64,000 bases of DNA from Streptomyces sp. JJ38 (GTDB taxonomy: Bacteria; Actinomycetota; Actinomycetes; Streptomycetales; Streptomycetaceae): NCBI RefSeq assembly GCF_019303475.1, contig NZ_JABLSI010000021.1, forward strand, positions 28,158 to 92,157. Direction: 5' to 3'. The notes beneath the pieces are model-generated. The model saw only the letters and a program-made list of their open reading frames with translations, had not been told where the DNA came from and did not search any database. Each line of letters opens with the position of its first letter. Position 1 is the stretch's first letter. The position numbers and the translations under genes were made by a program. Positions 34,442 through 43,248 of the stretch are shown here, one piece after another.

Positions 34442-35619
34442 GCGGTGGCCGGGCGGCGGGCGGCGGGGCCGTGCCCGCGGGGCAGGGCGAAGTCGAGGAG
34501 GAGGACCGGCTGGCCCGGGTGGCGCTCAGCCGCATTCTGGAGCCGGGGGACGAGCTCGCGGGCGGCTGGGTCGCCCGGTACGGGCCGGTCGAGACGGCGC
34601 GGGCGCTCGCCGGAGAGCGCCCGCTGCCCGGGGCGGGTGCCCGCCGCTGGGCGGGCCTGCGGCTGCGGGCCGCCGCCGTGGACCCGGCCGCCGATCTGGC
34701 CAGCGCCACCGCGCTCGGCGGCCGGTTCCTGTGCCCCGGCGACGCCGAGTGGCCCGGCCAGCTCGATGACCTCGGGGCCGTCCGACCGCTGGGGCTGTGG
34801 GTGCGGGGCGCGTCCTCCCTGCGCTTCGCCGCGCTGCGGTCCGTCGCCGTGGTCGGCGCCCGGGCCTGCACCGAGTACGGCGCCCACGTCGCCTCCACGC
34901 TGGGCTGCGGCCTCGCCCGGCGCGGCTGGACGGTCGTCTCGGGTGCCGCCTACGGGGTGGACGGCGCCGCGCACCGGGGAGCGCTCGCCGTGGGCGGCGC
35001 CACCGTGGGCGTGCTGGCCTGCGGGGTGGACGTCGCCTACCCGCCGGGCAACCGGGAGCTGCTCGCCCGGCTCGGGGAGCAGGGCTGGCTGCTCGCCGAG
35101 CTCGCCCCCGGGGAACATCCCACCCGCCCTCGCTTCGTCCTGCGTAACCGCGTCATCGCCGCGCTCGCCCGGGGCACCGTCGTCGTGGAAGCGCAGCTCC
35201 GCAGCGGCTCGCTGGTCACCGCGCGGTGGGCGGAGCGGCTCGGGCGGCAGACGATGGGCGTGCCCGGCCCCGTCACCTCCGGGCTGTCGGCCGGAGTGCA
35301 CCGGCTCCTGCGTACCGAGGGGCGGCTGGTGACCTGCGCCGACGAGGTCATCGAGCTGGTCGGGAGCATCGGGGAGCTGGCCCCCGAGCCGAGAAGCCCG
35401 CTGCTCCCGCGCGATCTGCTCCCCGCGGCCACGGCGCGCGTGCTCGAGGCCCTGCCCGCCAGGCATGCCGTCACGGTGCCGTGGCTGGCGCGCGCCGCGG
35501 CGACCGCGGCGGAGGAGACCCGGGCGCGGCTGACGGAGCTGCGCTCGCTCGGCTTCGTCGAGTGCTCACGAGACCGCTGGCAATTGACGCGCCCGGCCGG
35601 GCGACACCCCAACGGGTGA
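34438..35619 (+). CDS. dprA: DNA-processing protein DprA/Smf
   Basis: Single-strand DNA-binding protein that loads RecA in transforming bacteria; in other bacteria its role is unclear. The 393-residue protein has the Rossmann-like DprA core: RSVAVVGARACTEYG, GWTVVSGAAYGVDGAAHRGAL, GVLACGVDVAYPPGNREL, RFVLRNRVIAALA and VVVEAQLRSGSLVTARWAE. A C-terminal winged-helix (DprA-WH) domain starts near residue 325. The N-terminal 100 residues are variable. The GTG start overlaps the comM stop by 4 bp, the end of the yraN-comM-dprA operon. whiG follows 304 bp on. Confidence 0.96.
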   Translation: MSGGRAAGGGAVPAGQGEVEEEDRLARVALSRILEPGDELAGGWVARYGPVETARALAGERPLPGAGARRWAGLRLRAAAVDPAADLASATALGGRFLCPGDAEWPGQLDDLGAVRPLGLWVRGASSLRFAALRSVAVVGARACTEYGAHVASTLGCGLARRGWTVVSGAAYGVDGAAHRGALAVGGATVGVLACGVDVAYPPGNRELLARLGEQGWLLAELAPGEHPTRPRFVLRNRVIAALARGTVVVEAQLRSGSLVTARWAERLGRQTMGVPGPVTSGLSAGVHRLLRTEGRLVTCADEVIELVGSIGELAPEPRSPLLPRDLLPAATARVLEALPARHAVTVPWLARAAATAAEETRARLTELRSLGFVECSRDRWQLTRPAGRHPNG

Positions 35620-35923
35620 CGAAACGGTCCTTGACCTGGAACAACCGCGTGGAAGGGTGAGCATATGAGCCCGGAACGGCAGATACCGGTGGCCCGTGCG
35701 CGGCGCCACGGGGGCGCCTTGTCCCACCAGGGTGCGGGCCGAAGAACGTATCTGCGCATCCCGCATCGCACCCTCATCGCCCGGCGCGACGTGTTGATCA
35801 CGCTACGCTCACGAGGTTCTCCGTCTCCGTCGCGAGAGCCACGGCCCGGGTCGCCACGGCGACCGCTGTCCGTCCACGAGTTCCCCGTCCGCACCGACCC
35901 CGCAGAACGGCTCCAGGTAACGC
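35620..35923. promoter_or_regulatory. 304-bp region upstream of whiG, with a possible promoter
   Basis: No gene is supported. TTGACC (35631-35636) and AAGGGT (35653-35658), separated by 16 bp, are the best promoter candidate, 265 bp upstream of the start. A short frame beginning at ATG 35665 behind GAAGGGTGAG runs out of frame into whiG and looks random. AGG nine bases before ATG 35924 is the only ribosome binding site for whiG. Confidence 0.4.
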
Positions 35924-36766
35924 ATGCCCCACCACATGTCCGCGTCACCCCGGCCGGCCCCGGCGCCGCCGGCCGCGACCGGTACGGAGGCGCCACCCGT
36001 CGCCCCCAGCTCGCTGGAGCAGTTGTGGCGGGCGTACAAGGACACGGGCGACGAACGGCTGCGGGAGCAGCTCATCCTGCACTACTCGCCACTGGTGAAA
36101 TACGTCGCCGGGCGCGTCAGCGTGGGGCTGCCGGCCAATGTGGAGCAGGCCGACTTCGTCTCGTCCGGCGTCTTCGGGCTCATCGACGCGATTGAGAAGT
36201 TCGAACCGCAGCGGTCCATCAAGTTCGAGACGTACGCCATCACGCGCATCCGCGGGGCGATGATCGACGAGCTGCGCGCGCTCGACTGGATTCCCCGGTC
36301 AGTGCGCCAGAAGGCCCGCGCCGTCGAGCGCTCGTACGCCTCGCTGGAGGCCAAGCTGCGGCGGACGCCCAGCGAGACCGAGGTCGCGGCGGAGATGGGC
36401 ATCCCCGTCGAGGACCTCCACGCCGTCTTCAGCCAGCTCTCGCTGGCCAACGTCGTCGCGCTGGAGGAGCTGCTCCACGCCGGCGGCGAGAGCGGCGACC
36501 GGCTCAGCCTCATGGACACCCTGGAGGACACGGCGGCCGACGACCCGGTCGAGGTCGCGGAGGACCGGGAGCTGCGCCGCCTGCTGGCCCGGGCGGTGAA
36601 CACGCTGCCGGAGCGGGAGAAGACGGTGGTCACGCTCTACTACTACGAGGGGCTGACGCTCGCCGAGATCGGCGAGGTGCTGGGCGTGACCGAGAGCCGG
36701 GTGAGCCAGATCCACACCAAGTCCGTGCTCCAACTCCGGGCCAAGCTCGCGGAGGTGGGCCGCTGA
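35924..36766 (+). CDS. whiG: Sporulation sigma factor WhiG
   Basis: RNA polymerase sigma factor of the FliA (sigma-28) family that starts sporulation of aerial hyphae in Streptomyces and is held inactive by RsiG with c-di-GMP. In this 280-residue protein, region 2 is seen in [19 protein letters not shown] and [19 protein letters not shown]. Region 3 follows, with region 4 as [19 protein letters not shown], ending [18 protein letters not shown], the -35-binding helix-turn-helix. The N-terminal 25 residues are Pro/Ala-rich. The gene directly follows comM-dprA and precedes a TetR gene. Confidence 0.97.
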   Translation: MPHHMSASPRPAPAPPAATGTEAPPVAPSSLEQLWRAYKDTGDERLREQLILHYSPLVKYVAGRVSVGLPANVEQADFVSSGVFGLIDAIEKFEPQRSIKFETYAITRIRGAMIDELRALDWIPRSVRQKARAVERSYASLEAKLRRTPSETEVAAEMGIPVEDLHAVFSQLSLANVVALEELLHAGGESGDRLSLMDTLEDTAADDPVEVAEDRELRRLLARAVNTLPEREKTVVTLYYYEGLTLAEIGEVLGVTESRVSQIHTKSVLQLRAKLAEVGR

Positions 36767-36793
36767 ATCGTCTTTCCGGACGTGTGCGCCCCT

Positions 36794-36811
36794 CCTGACC
36801 GGCCGGTCGGG
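36794..36811. promoter_or_regulatory. Palindromic candidate operator before TetR gene
   Basis: GACCGGCCGGTC (36797-36808) is a perfect 12-bp palindrome extended by two pairs across one mismatch, 22 bp before the TetR-family start. It could be an autoregulatory site; GC-rich palindromes also arise by chance here. Confidence 0.4.
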
Positions 36812-36830
36812 AAGTCGTAGGGTGGAACAC

Positions 36831-37415
36831 GTGCCCAGGATCCGAGCGGCCACAGTGGCCGAGCATCGCACCATGCAACGCCACGCCCTGCTGGAGGCGG
36901 CCCGCACGCTGCTGTCCGAGGGAGGCACCGAGGCGCTGACCTTCCCCGCCCTGGCCGAGCACACGGGGCTGGCCCGCTCGTCCGTCTACGAGTACTTCCG
37001 CTCCCGCGCGGCCGTCGTCGAGGAGCTGTGCGCGGTCGACTTCCCGGTGTGGGCCGCCGAGGTCGAGGCGGCGATGGCCGCCGCGAGCACTCCGGAGGGG
37101 CAGATCGAGGCCTATGTCCGGCGGCAGCTCGCCCTCGTCGGAGACCGGCGGCACCGGGCGGTCGTGGCGATCTCCGCCGGTGAGCTGGACCAGGGCGCTC
37201 GCGAGCGTATCCGCGCGGCCCACGGCGGGCTCGTCGCGATGACGGTCGAGGCACTCGAAGCGCTCGGTCACGAGCAGCCCCGGCTCGCGGCGGTCCTGCT
37301 CCAGGGCGTGGTCGACGGTGCCGTCCGCCGAATCGAGCTGGCCGTGGAGGACCCGGCAGCCGTGACGGAGGCCGCCGTCACCATGGCCCTGCACGGGGTG
37401 GCGGGCGGCTCCTGA
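36831..37415 (+). CDS. TetR-family transcriptional regulator
   Basis: DNA-binding repressor-type protein of 194 residues. The helix-turn-helix is in the first 60 residues: MQRHALLEAARTLLSEGGTE, then FPALAEHTGLARSSVYEYFR, the typical TetR recognition helix ending in YxYF. The C-terminal ligand domain is not recognisable. I chose GTG 36831 because AGGGTGG precedes it; a GTG at 36822 is in frame. It lies between whiG and the convergent M23 gene, which it overlaps by 38 bp at its end. The ligand and targets are unknown; the palindrome upstream may be its own operator. Confidence 0.9.
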   Translation: MPRIRAATVAEHRTMQRHALLEAARTLLSEGGTEALTFPALAEHTGLARSSVYEYFRSRAAVVEELCAVDFPVWAAEVEAAMAAASTPEGQIEAYVRRQLALVGDRRHRAVVAISAGELDQGARERIRAAHGGLVAMTVEALEALGHEQPRLAAVLLQGVVDGAVRRIELAVEDPAAVTEAAVTMALHGVAGGS

Positions 37416-38262
37416 CCCGCTGCGCCTGCGCGGCCTGCCGCCGCAGGGCGCGACGGGCCAGGACGGCGGCGCCGGCCAACCCGGCGGCCACGCCCAGCGG
37501 GGCCGTCGAACCGGGCGGCACACGGACACCGGCCGGCAGCCAGCCGGGCGCGCCCGGGCGCCCCGGCCCCGTGCCCCGGTCCGCCCCACGCCCCTCCGGG
37601 GGTGAGCCGTGCCCCGGCAGCGGCACACCGAAGACCGGCAGCAGCACCGAGGGCCCGCGCAGCGCCGCGAGTGGGTCCAGATAGGTGTCGCCCCGGCGCA
37701 GACCCCAGTGCAGACAGGCCCGCGGCGCACAGTGCGAGGGCCCGTCCGCCAGGGCGCCGAGGGTGGCCCCGGCCGCCACCCGCTCACCCGTGGTGACGGA
37801 GGCCCGCAGCGGCTCGTAGGTCGCGCGCAGCGCCGCCCCACCCGGCCCCGTCAGCTCGACGGAGACCACGCCCCGCCCCGCCACCCGGCCGGCGAAGACG
37901 ACGCGCCCGCCCCAGGCCGCGCGCACGGACTGCCCCGCCCGGCCCGCCAGATCGACCCCGCGATGCCCCGGGCGCCAGGGCGCGGACGGAAGGTCGACGT
38001 CCCGCACGACCTCGGTGGGCGACAACGGCCACGTGGGCCGCTCGCCACCGGGAGCCGGAGAGGCGGGGAAGGGCGGGGTCGCGGACGCCGCCGCCGTCCG
38101 GCCGCCGAGGAGCGCGCCGGGCGGCAGGATGAACGGGACGAGGGCCAGGACGAGAGCGAGCACGCCCGAGAGGACGCCCGGCAGGCTGGTCGGCCGCGCG
38201 CCCGACCGGGTGACCGGAGGGACGTACGGTGGCCGCCTGGACACACATGGTGACTGCCTCAT
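37378..38262 (-). CDS. M23 family metallopeptidase (LytM-like)
   Basis: A 294-residue probable cell-wall endopeptidase. A hydrophobic segment ([20 protein letters not shown]) near residues 30-50 acts as signal or anchor. The M23 core shows [20 protein letters not shown] with the first zinc ligands HxxxD, then the beta-barrel [20 protein letters not shown], and CLHWGLRRG as the variant of the HxH motif in which the first histidine is replaced, so zinc binding may be impaired. The C-terminal region has a hydrophobic stretch ([19 protein letters not shown]) and a basic tail. The ATG start is tentative and lacks a strong ribosome binding site. It is convergent with the TetR gene and divergent from rpsB. 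Confidence 0.82.
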   Translation of the reverse strand: MRQSPCVSRRPPYVPPVTRSGARPTSLPGVLSGVLALVLALVPFILPPGALLGGRTAAASATPPFPASPAPGGERPTWPLSPTEVVRDVDLPSAPWRPGHRGVDLAGRAGQSVRAAWGGRVVFAGRVAGRGVVSVELTGPGGAALRATYEPLRASVTTGERVAAGATLGALADGPSHCAPRACLHWGLRRGDTYLDPLAALRGPSVLLPVFGVPLPGHGSPPEGRGADRGTGPGRPGAPGWLPAGVRVPPGSTAPLGVAAGLAGAAVLARRALRRQAAQAQRVRSRPPPRAGPW

Positions 38263-38595
38263 GGGTGCAGCGTGGCAGCTTCCGCGGCCGGGCGTCGTAC
38301 CCGCGCGGACGCTGTGGACTACTCGCCGGTTGTGGACAAACCGGCGAACAATCGAGCGTGTCGCTTGGCGTGCGGCGGTTCCCGTACACTTCTGCTGGCG
38401 ACCCGGGTCACCGGGTCGACTTCGCACGCCCCGCCACCTCGTCGGCTCTTCCGTCGGGTGGCCGCGTATCCCGGTCCTGACGAGCCGCCCCACCCGGGTG
38501 GACGGCGCCGCTCGTCGGGCACGACGCGTCCGGGGCGTCAGGGGCACGGCCACCGGCCGTCGCCGACAACCGAGGACACAACAAGGAGAACGGCC
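38263..38595. promoter_or_regulatory. 333-bp rpsB upstream region with possible promoter
   Basis: This region between the divergent M23 gene and rpsB holds the hairpin/DnaA box at 38324-38346 and TACACT at 38385-38390, a good -10 match; the nearest -35-like TTGGCG is only 14 bp away. That would give a leader of about 200 nt before rpsB. Confidence 0.45.
38324..38346 (-). promoter_or_regulatory. DnaA box inside an inverted repeat upstream of rpsB
   Basis: CGCCGGTT and AACCGGCG form an 8-bp inverted repeat. The intervening sequence makes a perfect minus-strand TTGTCCACA (TGTGGACAA at 38331-38339), overlapping both arms. It matches the DnaA boxes seen at 32367-32393. Confidence 0.55.
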
Positions 38596-39471
38596 ATGGC
38601 CGTCGTCACGATGCGGGAGCTGCTGGAGAGCGGCGTCCACTTCGGGCACCAGACCCGCCGCTGGAACCCGAAGATGAAGCGCTTCATCTTCACCGAGCGC
38701 AACGGCATCTACATCATCGACCTGCTCCAGTCGCTGTCGTACATCGACCGCGCCTACGAGTTCGTCAAGGAGACGGTTGCCCACGGCGGCACCGTCATGT
38801 TCGTCGGCACCAAGAAGCAGGCCCAGGAGGCGATCGCCGAGCAGGCGACGCGCGTGGGCATGCCGTTCGTCAACCAGCGCTGGCTCGGCGGCATGCTGAC
38901 CAACTTCTCGACCGTGCACAAGCGGCTGCAGCGCCTCAAGGAGCTGGAGCAGATCGACTTCGAGGACGTGGCCGCCTCCGGCCTCACCAAGAAGGAGCTG
39001 CTGGTCCTCTCCCGCGAGAAGGCGAAGCTGGAGAAGACGCTCGGCGGCATCCGCGACATGCAGAAGGTGCCCAGCGCCGTCTGGATCGTGGACACCAAGA
39101 AGGAGCACATCGCCGTCGGCGAGGCCCGCAAGCTGAACATCCCGGTCGTCGCGATCCTGGACACCAACTGCGACCCGGACGAGGTCGACTACAAGATCCC
39201 GGGCAACGACGACGCGATCCGCTCCGTCACCCTGCTCACCCGCGTGATCGCCGACGCGGTCGCCGAGGGTCTCATCGCCCGTTCCGGCGCCGCCGAGGGC
39301 AAGGGCGGCGGCGAGCAGGCCGCGGCCGAGCCGCTGCCGGAGTGGGAGCGGAACCTGCTGGAGGGCGAGAAGGCGGCGGAGGCCACCGAGGCCAAGCCCG
39401 CCGAGGCCAAGCCCGCCGAGGAGAAGGCCGAGGAGAAGCCCTCCGAGGCCCCGACCGAGCAGCAGGGCTGA
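38596..39471 (+). CDS. rpsB: 30S ribosomal protein S2
   Basis: Encodes uS2, which joins the small subunit late. The 291-residue protein contains [54 protein letters not shown] and [17 protein letters not shown], all typical. It ends with a 50-residue Glu/Ala/Lys/Pro repeat tail ([16 protein letters not shown]), longer than in E. coli and common in actinobacteria. The ATG start has AAGGAG eight bases upstream. It is followed by tsf with a hairpin in between. Confidence 0.98.
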   Translation: MAVVTMRELLESGVHFGHQTRRWNPKMKRFIFTERNGIYIIDLLQSLSYIDRAYEFVKETVAHGGTVMFVGTKKQAQEAIAEQATRVGMPFVNQRWLGGMLTNFSTVHKRLQRLKELEQIDFEDVAASGLTKKELLVLSREKAKLEKTLGGIRDMQKVPSAVWIVDTKKEHIAVGEARKLNIPVVAILDTNCDPDEVDYKIPGNDDAIRSVTLLTRVIADAVAEGLIARSGAAEGKGGGEQAAAEPLPEWERNLLEGEKAAEATEAKPAEAKPAEEKAEEKPSEAPTEQQG

Positions 39472-39496
39472 CACCCGGGCACACCGTGTATGTCAG

Positions 39497-39542
39497 GCGC
39501 ACGGCGGGAGCGGGGCGCGAACGCGCCCGCCCCGCCGTGCGC
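39497..39542 (+). terminator. Two-part hairpin between rpsB and tsf
   Basis: GCGCACGGCGGG and CCCGCCGTGCGC form an outer 12-bp stem. An inner GGGCGCG-AA-CGCGCCC stem of 7 bp stacks inside it with a small internal loop. It starts 26 nt after rpsB and 91 nt before tsf, probably attenuating rpsB transcription relative to tsf. Confidence 0.6.
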
Positions 39543-39633
39543 CCGCACCTGAATCGGGTCGATCCCGTCGGACCCGGGCTCGACACAGACCACTCGATTT
39601 CCTTCATCGACTTTTCGGGAAGAGATTCACCCC

Positions 39634-40470
39634 ATGGCGAACTACACCGCCGCTGACGTCAAGAAGCTCCGGGAGCTCACCGGCGCCGGCATGATGGACT
39701 GCAAGAAGGCGCTCGACGAGGGCGACGGCAACGTCGACAAGGCCGTCGAGATCCTGCGCGTCAAGGGCCAGAAGGGCGTGGCCAAGCGCGAGTCCCGCAC
39801 CGCCGAGAACGGCGCCGTCGCCGCGCTCATCGCCGACGACAAGGCCTCCGGCGTGCTGGTCGAGCTGAAGTGCGAGACGGACTTCGTCGCCAAGGGTGAC
39901 AAGTTCCAGGCCGCCGTGAACACCGTCGCCGCGCACATCGCCGCCACCTCGCCGGCCGACACCGCCGCCCTGCTCGCCTCCGAGATCGAGAGCGGCAAGA
40001 GCGTCCAGGCCTTCGTGGACGAGAAGAACGCCGAGCTCGGCGAGAAGATCGTCCTGGACCGCTTCGCCCAGTTCTCCGGTGGCTACGTCGCCACCTACCT
40101 GCACCGCACCAACCCGGACCTGCCGCCGCAGGTGGGTGTGCTCGTGCAGCTCGACAAGGAGAACGCCGAGGTCGCCAAGGACGTCGCGCAGCACATCGCC
40201 GCCTTCGCGCCGAAGTACGTCTCCCGCGACGAGGTCCCGGCCGAGACGGTGGAGAACGAGCGCCGCGTCGCCGAGGCCACCGCGAAGGAGGAGGGCAAGC
40301 CCGAGGCCGCCCTGCCGAAGATCGTCGAGGGTCGCGTCAACGGCTTCTTCAAGGAGAACTGCCTCCTTGACCAGCCCTTCGCGAAGGACAACAAGAAGAC
40401 GGTCCAGAAGGTCCTGGACGAGGCCGGTGTCTCGCTGAGCCGCTTCGCGCGGATCCGCGTCGGAGCCTGA
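39634..40470 (+). CDS. tsf: Elongation factor Ts
   Basis: Guanine nucleotide exchange factor for EF-Tu, 278 residues. The N-terminal UBA domain begins NYTAADVKKLRELTGAGMMD and CKKALDEGDGNVDKAVEILR. The core signature KCETDFVAKGDKF contains the conserved TDF that inserts into EF-Tu, and the C-terminus ends with DNKKTVQKVLDEAGVSLSRF. The length and domain order are normal. A long hairpin structure follows before pyrH. Confidence 0.98.
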   Translation: MANYTAADVKKLRELTGAGMMDCKKALDEGDGNVDKAVEILRVKGQKGVAKRESRTAENGAVAALIADDKASGVLVELKCETDFVAKGDKFQAAVNTVAAHIAATSPADTAALLASEIESGKSVQAFVDEKNAELGEKIVLDRFAQFSGGYVATYLHRTNPDLPPQVGVLVQLDKENAEVAKDVAQHIAAFAPKYVSRDEVPAETVENERRVAEATAKEEGKPEAALPKIVEGRVNGFFKENCLLDQPFAKDNKKTVQKVLDEAGVSLSRFARIRVGA

Positions 40471-40527
40471 GCGACCCCCGGGCCCGGCCGCTGTAGGGTC
40501 GGGCACACGGCAGCCCGGACAAGCCGC

Positions 40528-40607
40528 TACGAGGAGGCCATTGCCACAGGAACCCGCCAGTTCCGCACCGGCAATGGCCTTCCTCGTATGTGCACGAGGA
40601 GATTCCC
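40528..40607 (+). ncRNA. Candidate cis-regulatory RNA leader of pyrH
   Basis: TACGAGGAGGCCATTGCC (40528-40545) pairs with GGCAATGGCCTTCCTCGTA (40570-40588) as an 18-bp stem with a single bulged base, and an inner GGAAC/GTTCC stem (40549-40553 with 40560-40564) closes the loop. The 3' arm TCCTCGT (40581-40587) can instead pair with ACGAGGA (40594-40600), which contains the pyrH Shine-Dalgarno GAGGAG (40596-40601). The two foldings exclude each other, so the long stem would expose the ribosome binding site and the short stem would hide it. No terminator U tract is seen and no known riboswitch class is recognised. Confidence 0.6.
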
Positions 40608-41357
40608 ATGAGCAGGACCGAAACCGACACCGACGTTCCCCGCCGTTTTCTGCTGAAGCTCTCCGGCGAGGCGTTCTCGGGCGGCGGCGGTCTGGGCGTC
40701 GACCCCGACATCGTGCACAAGATCGCCCGGGAGATCTCGGCCGTCGTGCGGGACGGTGCGCAGATCGCCGTCGTCATCGGCGGTGGCAACTTCTTCCGCG
40801 GAGCCGAGCTGCAGGTCCGCGGCATGGACCGGGCCCGCTCCGACTACATGGGCATGCTCGGCACGGTCATGAACTGCCTCGCCCTCCAGGACTTCCTGGA
40901 GAAGGAGGGCATCGACTCGCGCGTGCAGACCGCCATCACGATGGGGCAGGTCGCCGAGCCGTACATCCCGCTGCGTGCGATCCGGCACCTGGAGAAGGGC
41001 CGGGTCGTCATCTTCGGCGCGGGGATGGGCATGCCCTACTTCTCCACGGACACCACCGCGGCCCAGCGCGCGCTGGAGATCCACGCCGAGGCGATGCTCA
41101 TGGGGAAGAACGGTGTCGACGGCGTCTACGACTCCGACCCGGCCAAGAACTCGGAAGCGGTCAAGTTCGACGCCCTCAGCTACGACGAGGTCATCACCCG
41201 GGACCTCAAGGTGGCGGACATGACCGCGATCACCCTGTGCCGCGACAACAAGCTGCCGATCCTCGTCTTCGAGCTGCTCGCCGAGGGGAATATCGCGCGG
41301 GCGGTCCAGGGTGAGAAGATCGGCACGCTGGTCAGCAGCCAGAGCAACAGGAGCTGA
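40608..41357 (+). CDS. pyrH: UMP kinase
   Basis: Phosphorylates UMP to UDP, the first committed step to UTP and CTP. It is usually controlled by UTP and GTP. The 249-residue hexameric bacterial type shows [20 protein letters not shown] at the N-terminus, the glycine-rich [34 protein letters not shown] and [16 protein letters not shown] chose ATG 40608 because GAGGAG is six bases upstream; a GTG at 40590 has no such site. It sits in the conserved rpsB-tsf-pyrH-frr-cdsA order and carries an unusual leader structure. Confidence 0.97.
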   Translation: MSRTETDTDVPRRFLLKLSGEAFSGGGGLGVDPDIVHKIAREISAVVRDGAQIAVVIGGGNFFRGAELQVRGMDRARSDYMGMLGTVMNCLALQDFLEKEGIDSRVQTAITMGQVAEPYIPLRAIRHLEKGRVVIFGAGMGMPYFSTDTTAAQRALEIHAEAMLMGKNGVDGVYDSDPAKNSEAVKFDALSYDEVITRDLKVADMTAITLCRDNKLPILVFELLAEGNIARAVQGEKIGTLVSSQSNRS

Positions 41358-41508
41358 CCTCAGCCCCGGTGGACACGGGCCTGCCGGTCGGACATCGTGC
41401 AGGCACCTGGGCTCTGCCCGCGACACCCGGTCCTCCGCAGGGGCCGGGAGGCCGGGGGCACCGTCCGAACCCGCTCAATCCGCCCAGTCATCGAACCAGG
41501 AGCACGTG

Positions 41509-42066
41509 GTGATCGAAGAGACCCTCCTCGAAGCCGAGGAGAAGATGGAGAAGGCGGTCGTCGTCGCCAAGGAGGACTTCGCCGCGATCCGTACCGGACG
41601 CGCGCACCCGGCCATGTTCAACAAGATCGTGGCCGACTACTACGGGGCGGCGACCCCGATCAACCAGTTGGCGTCCTTCTCGGTCCCCGAGCCGCGCATG
41701 GCCGTCGTGACCCCGTTCGACAAGAGCGCGCTCCGCAACATCGAGCAGGCCATCCGCGACTCCGACCTCGGGGTCAACCCGTCGAACGACGGCACCATCA
41801 TCCGGGTGGTCTTCCCGGAGCTGACCGAAGAACGGCGCAAGCAGTACATCAAGGTCGCCAAGGGCAAGGGCGAGGACGCGAAGGTGTCCATCCGCAGCGT
41901 CCGCCGCAAGGCCAAGGAGACCATCGACAAGGCCATCAAGGACGGCGAGGTCGGCGAGGACGAGGGCCGTCGCGCCGAGAAGGAACTGGACGACACCACC
42001 TCGAAGTACGTCGGCCAGATCGACGAGCTGCTCAAGCACAAGGAAGCCGAGCTGCTCGAGGTCTGA
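41509..42066 (+). CDS. frr: Ribosome recycling factor
   Basis: Splits post-termination ribosomes together with EF-G. The 185-residue protein is exactly the family length. It begins [20 protein letters not shown], contains the tip signature [20 protein letters not shown] and [18 protein letters not shown], and ends [20 protein letters not shown]. Of two consecutive GTG codons (41506, 41509) the second has the better spacing from AGGAG (6 nt). cdsA follows after 30 nt. Confidence 0.98.
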   Translation: MIEETLLEAEEKMEKAVVVAKEDFAAIRTGRAHPAMFNKIVADYYGAATPINQLASFSVPEPRMAVVTPFDKSALRNIEQAIRDSDLGVNPSNDGTIIRVVFPELTEERRKQYIKVAKGKGEDAKVSIRSVRRKAKETIDKAIKDGEVGEDEGRRAEKELDDTTSKYVGQIDELLKHKEAELLEV

Positions 42067-42096
42067 CGGTTCTTCAAGGTATAAGGGCTGCAATCA

Positions 42097-43200
42097 GTGA
42101 ACGACTCACCCTGGGGTGCGCCGCCGCCCACCGGGCACGGGTTCCATCCCGGCTCCGGGAACGTCCCGTCGGCGGGTCCCGTACACGACGTCCGCGATCC
42201 GGCGCAGACTCGGCCCATGCCCATCGTGCCCGACGCCGACGGAAACCAGGGGGAGCACGGCGGCCCCACCGGCCCCGAGCCGGAGGGGGCTGCCACCGGC
42301 GGCAGCCCGCCCTTCCCGCCAGGAGATCCGGGGCCCGGAGCGTCCCCGGCGACCTCCGTGCCCGCTTCGCCGCCCGGCCGCGCGAAGCGGGCAGGCCGTG
42401 ACCTGCGTGCCGCCATAGGGGTCGGCGTGGGGCTCGGCGCCGTCATCCTGGCGTCGCTGTTCCTCGTCAAGGACGTCTTCGTCGCGGTGATCGCGCTCGC
42501 CGTCGTCGTCGGCCTGTGGGAGCTGACCTCCCGGCTGGCCGAGCGCAAGGGCATCCACGCGCCGCTGGCGCCGTTGGCGGTCGGCGGTGCGGCGATGGTC
42601 GTGGCCGGATACGTGGGCGGCGCCGAGGCGGCCTGGGTGGCGATGGCCCTGACCTGCCTCGCCGTCCTGGTGTGGCGGATGGCGCAGACGCCGCACGGCT
42701 ACCTCAAGGACGTCACGGCCGGGGTCTTCACGGCCTTCTACGTGCCCTTCCTCGCCACGTTCGTCGCGCTCATGCTCGCCGCGGACGACGGGGCGCAGCG
42801 GGTGCTGACGTTCCTCCTGCTGACCGTGGTGAGCGACACCGGCGCCTACGCGGTCGGCTGGCGCTTCGGCAAGCGCAAGCTGGCCCCGCGCATCAGCCCG
42901 GGCAAGACCCGTGAGGGGCTGCTGGGCGCCGTCGGCTTCGCCATGCTCGCCGGTGCCCTGTGTCTGCAGTTCCTCATCACGGACGGCACCTGGTGGCAGG
43001 GGCTGTTGCTGGGGCTCGCCGTGGCCGCCAGCGCCACGCTCGGCGACCTGGGCGAGTCCATGATCAAGCGGGACCTGGGCATCAAGGACATGGGCAAGCT
43101 CCTGCCCGGCCACGGCGGCATCATGGACCGCCTCGACTCCCTTCTCCCGACCGCCCCCGTCGTCTGGCTCCTCCTCGTCGCCTTCGTCGGCACGGGCTGA
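42097..43200 (+). CDS. cdsA: Phosphatidate cytidylyltransferase (CDP-DAG synthase)
   Basis: Integral membrane enzyme that converts phosphatidic acid and CTP to CDP-diacylglycerol, the branch point of phospholipid synthesis. The 367-residue protein has a Pro/Gly-rich cytoplasmic N-terminus of about 100 residues, then roughly eight membrane helices. The family signature is ESMIKRDLGIKDMGKLLPGH, followed by GGIMDRLDSL. Upstream, VVSDTGAYAVGWRFGKRKL and SPGKTREGLLG are conserved. The GTG start follows AAGGG 11 bases upstream. It forms the end of the rpsB-to-cdsA cluster. Confidence 0.96.
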   Translation: MNDSPWGAPPPTGHGFHPGSGNVPSAGPVHDVRDPAQTRPMPIVPDADGNQGEHGGPTGPEPEGAATGGSPPFPPGDPGPGASPATSVPASPPGRAKRAGRDLRAAIGVGVGLGAVILASLFLVKDVFVAVIALAVVVGLWELTSRLAERKGIHAPLAPLAVGGAAMVVAGYVGGAEAAWVAMALTCLAVLVWRMAQTPHGYLKDVTAGVFTAFYVPFLATFVALMLAADDGAQRVLTFLLLTVVSDTGAYAVGWRFGKRKLAPRISPGKTREGLLGAVGFAMLAGALCLQFLITDGTWWQGLLLGLAVAASATLGDLGESMIKRDLGIKDMGKLLPGHGGIMDRLDSLLPTAPVVWLLLVAFVGTG

Positions 43201-43248
43201 GCGGAAAACCCCGCGCCGCGTCCGCCCGCCTCGCGTTAGCGTGCCGGG

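Noticed and set aside
35665..36195. Short frame with a reasonable ribosome binding site upstream of whiG
   Set aside because: It is Arg/Pro/Ser-rich, runs out of frame into whiG and lacks any domain; the GAAGGGTGAG match is probably chance.
40541..41314. Possible leader peptide starting at TTG 40541 behind GAGGAGG
   Set aside because: The frame does not stop before pyrH but runs through it as an Arg-rich shadow, so it is not a short leader peptide; the GAGGAGG is better explained as the hairpin arm.
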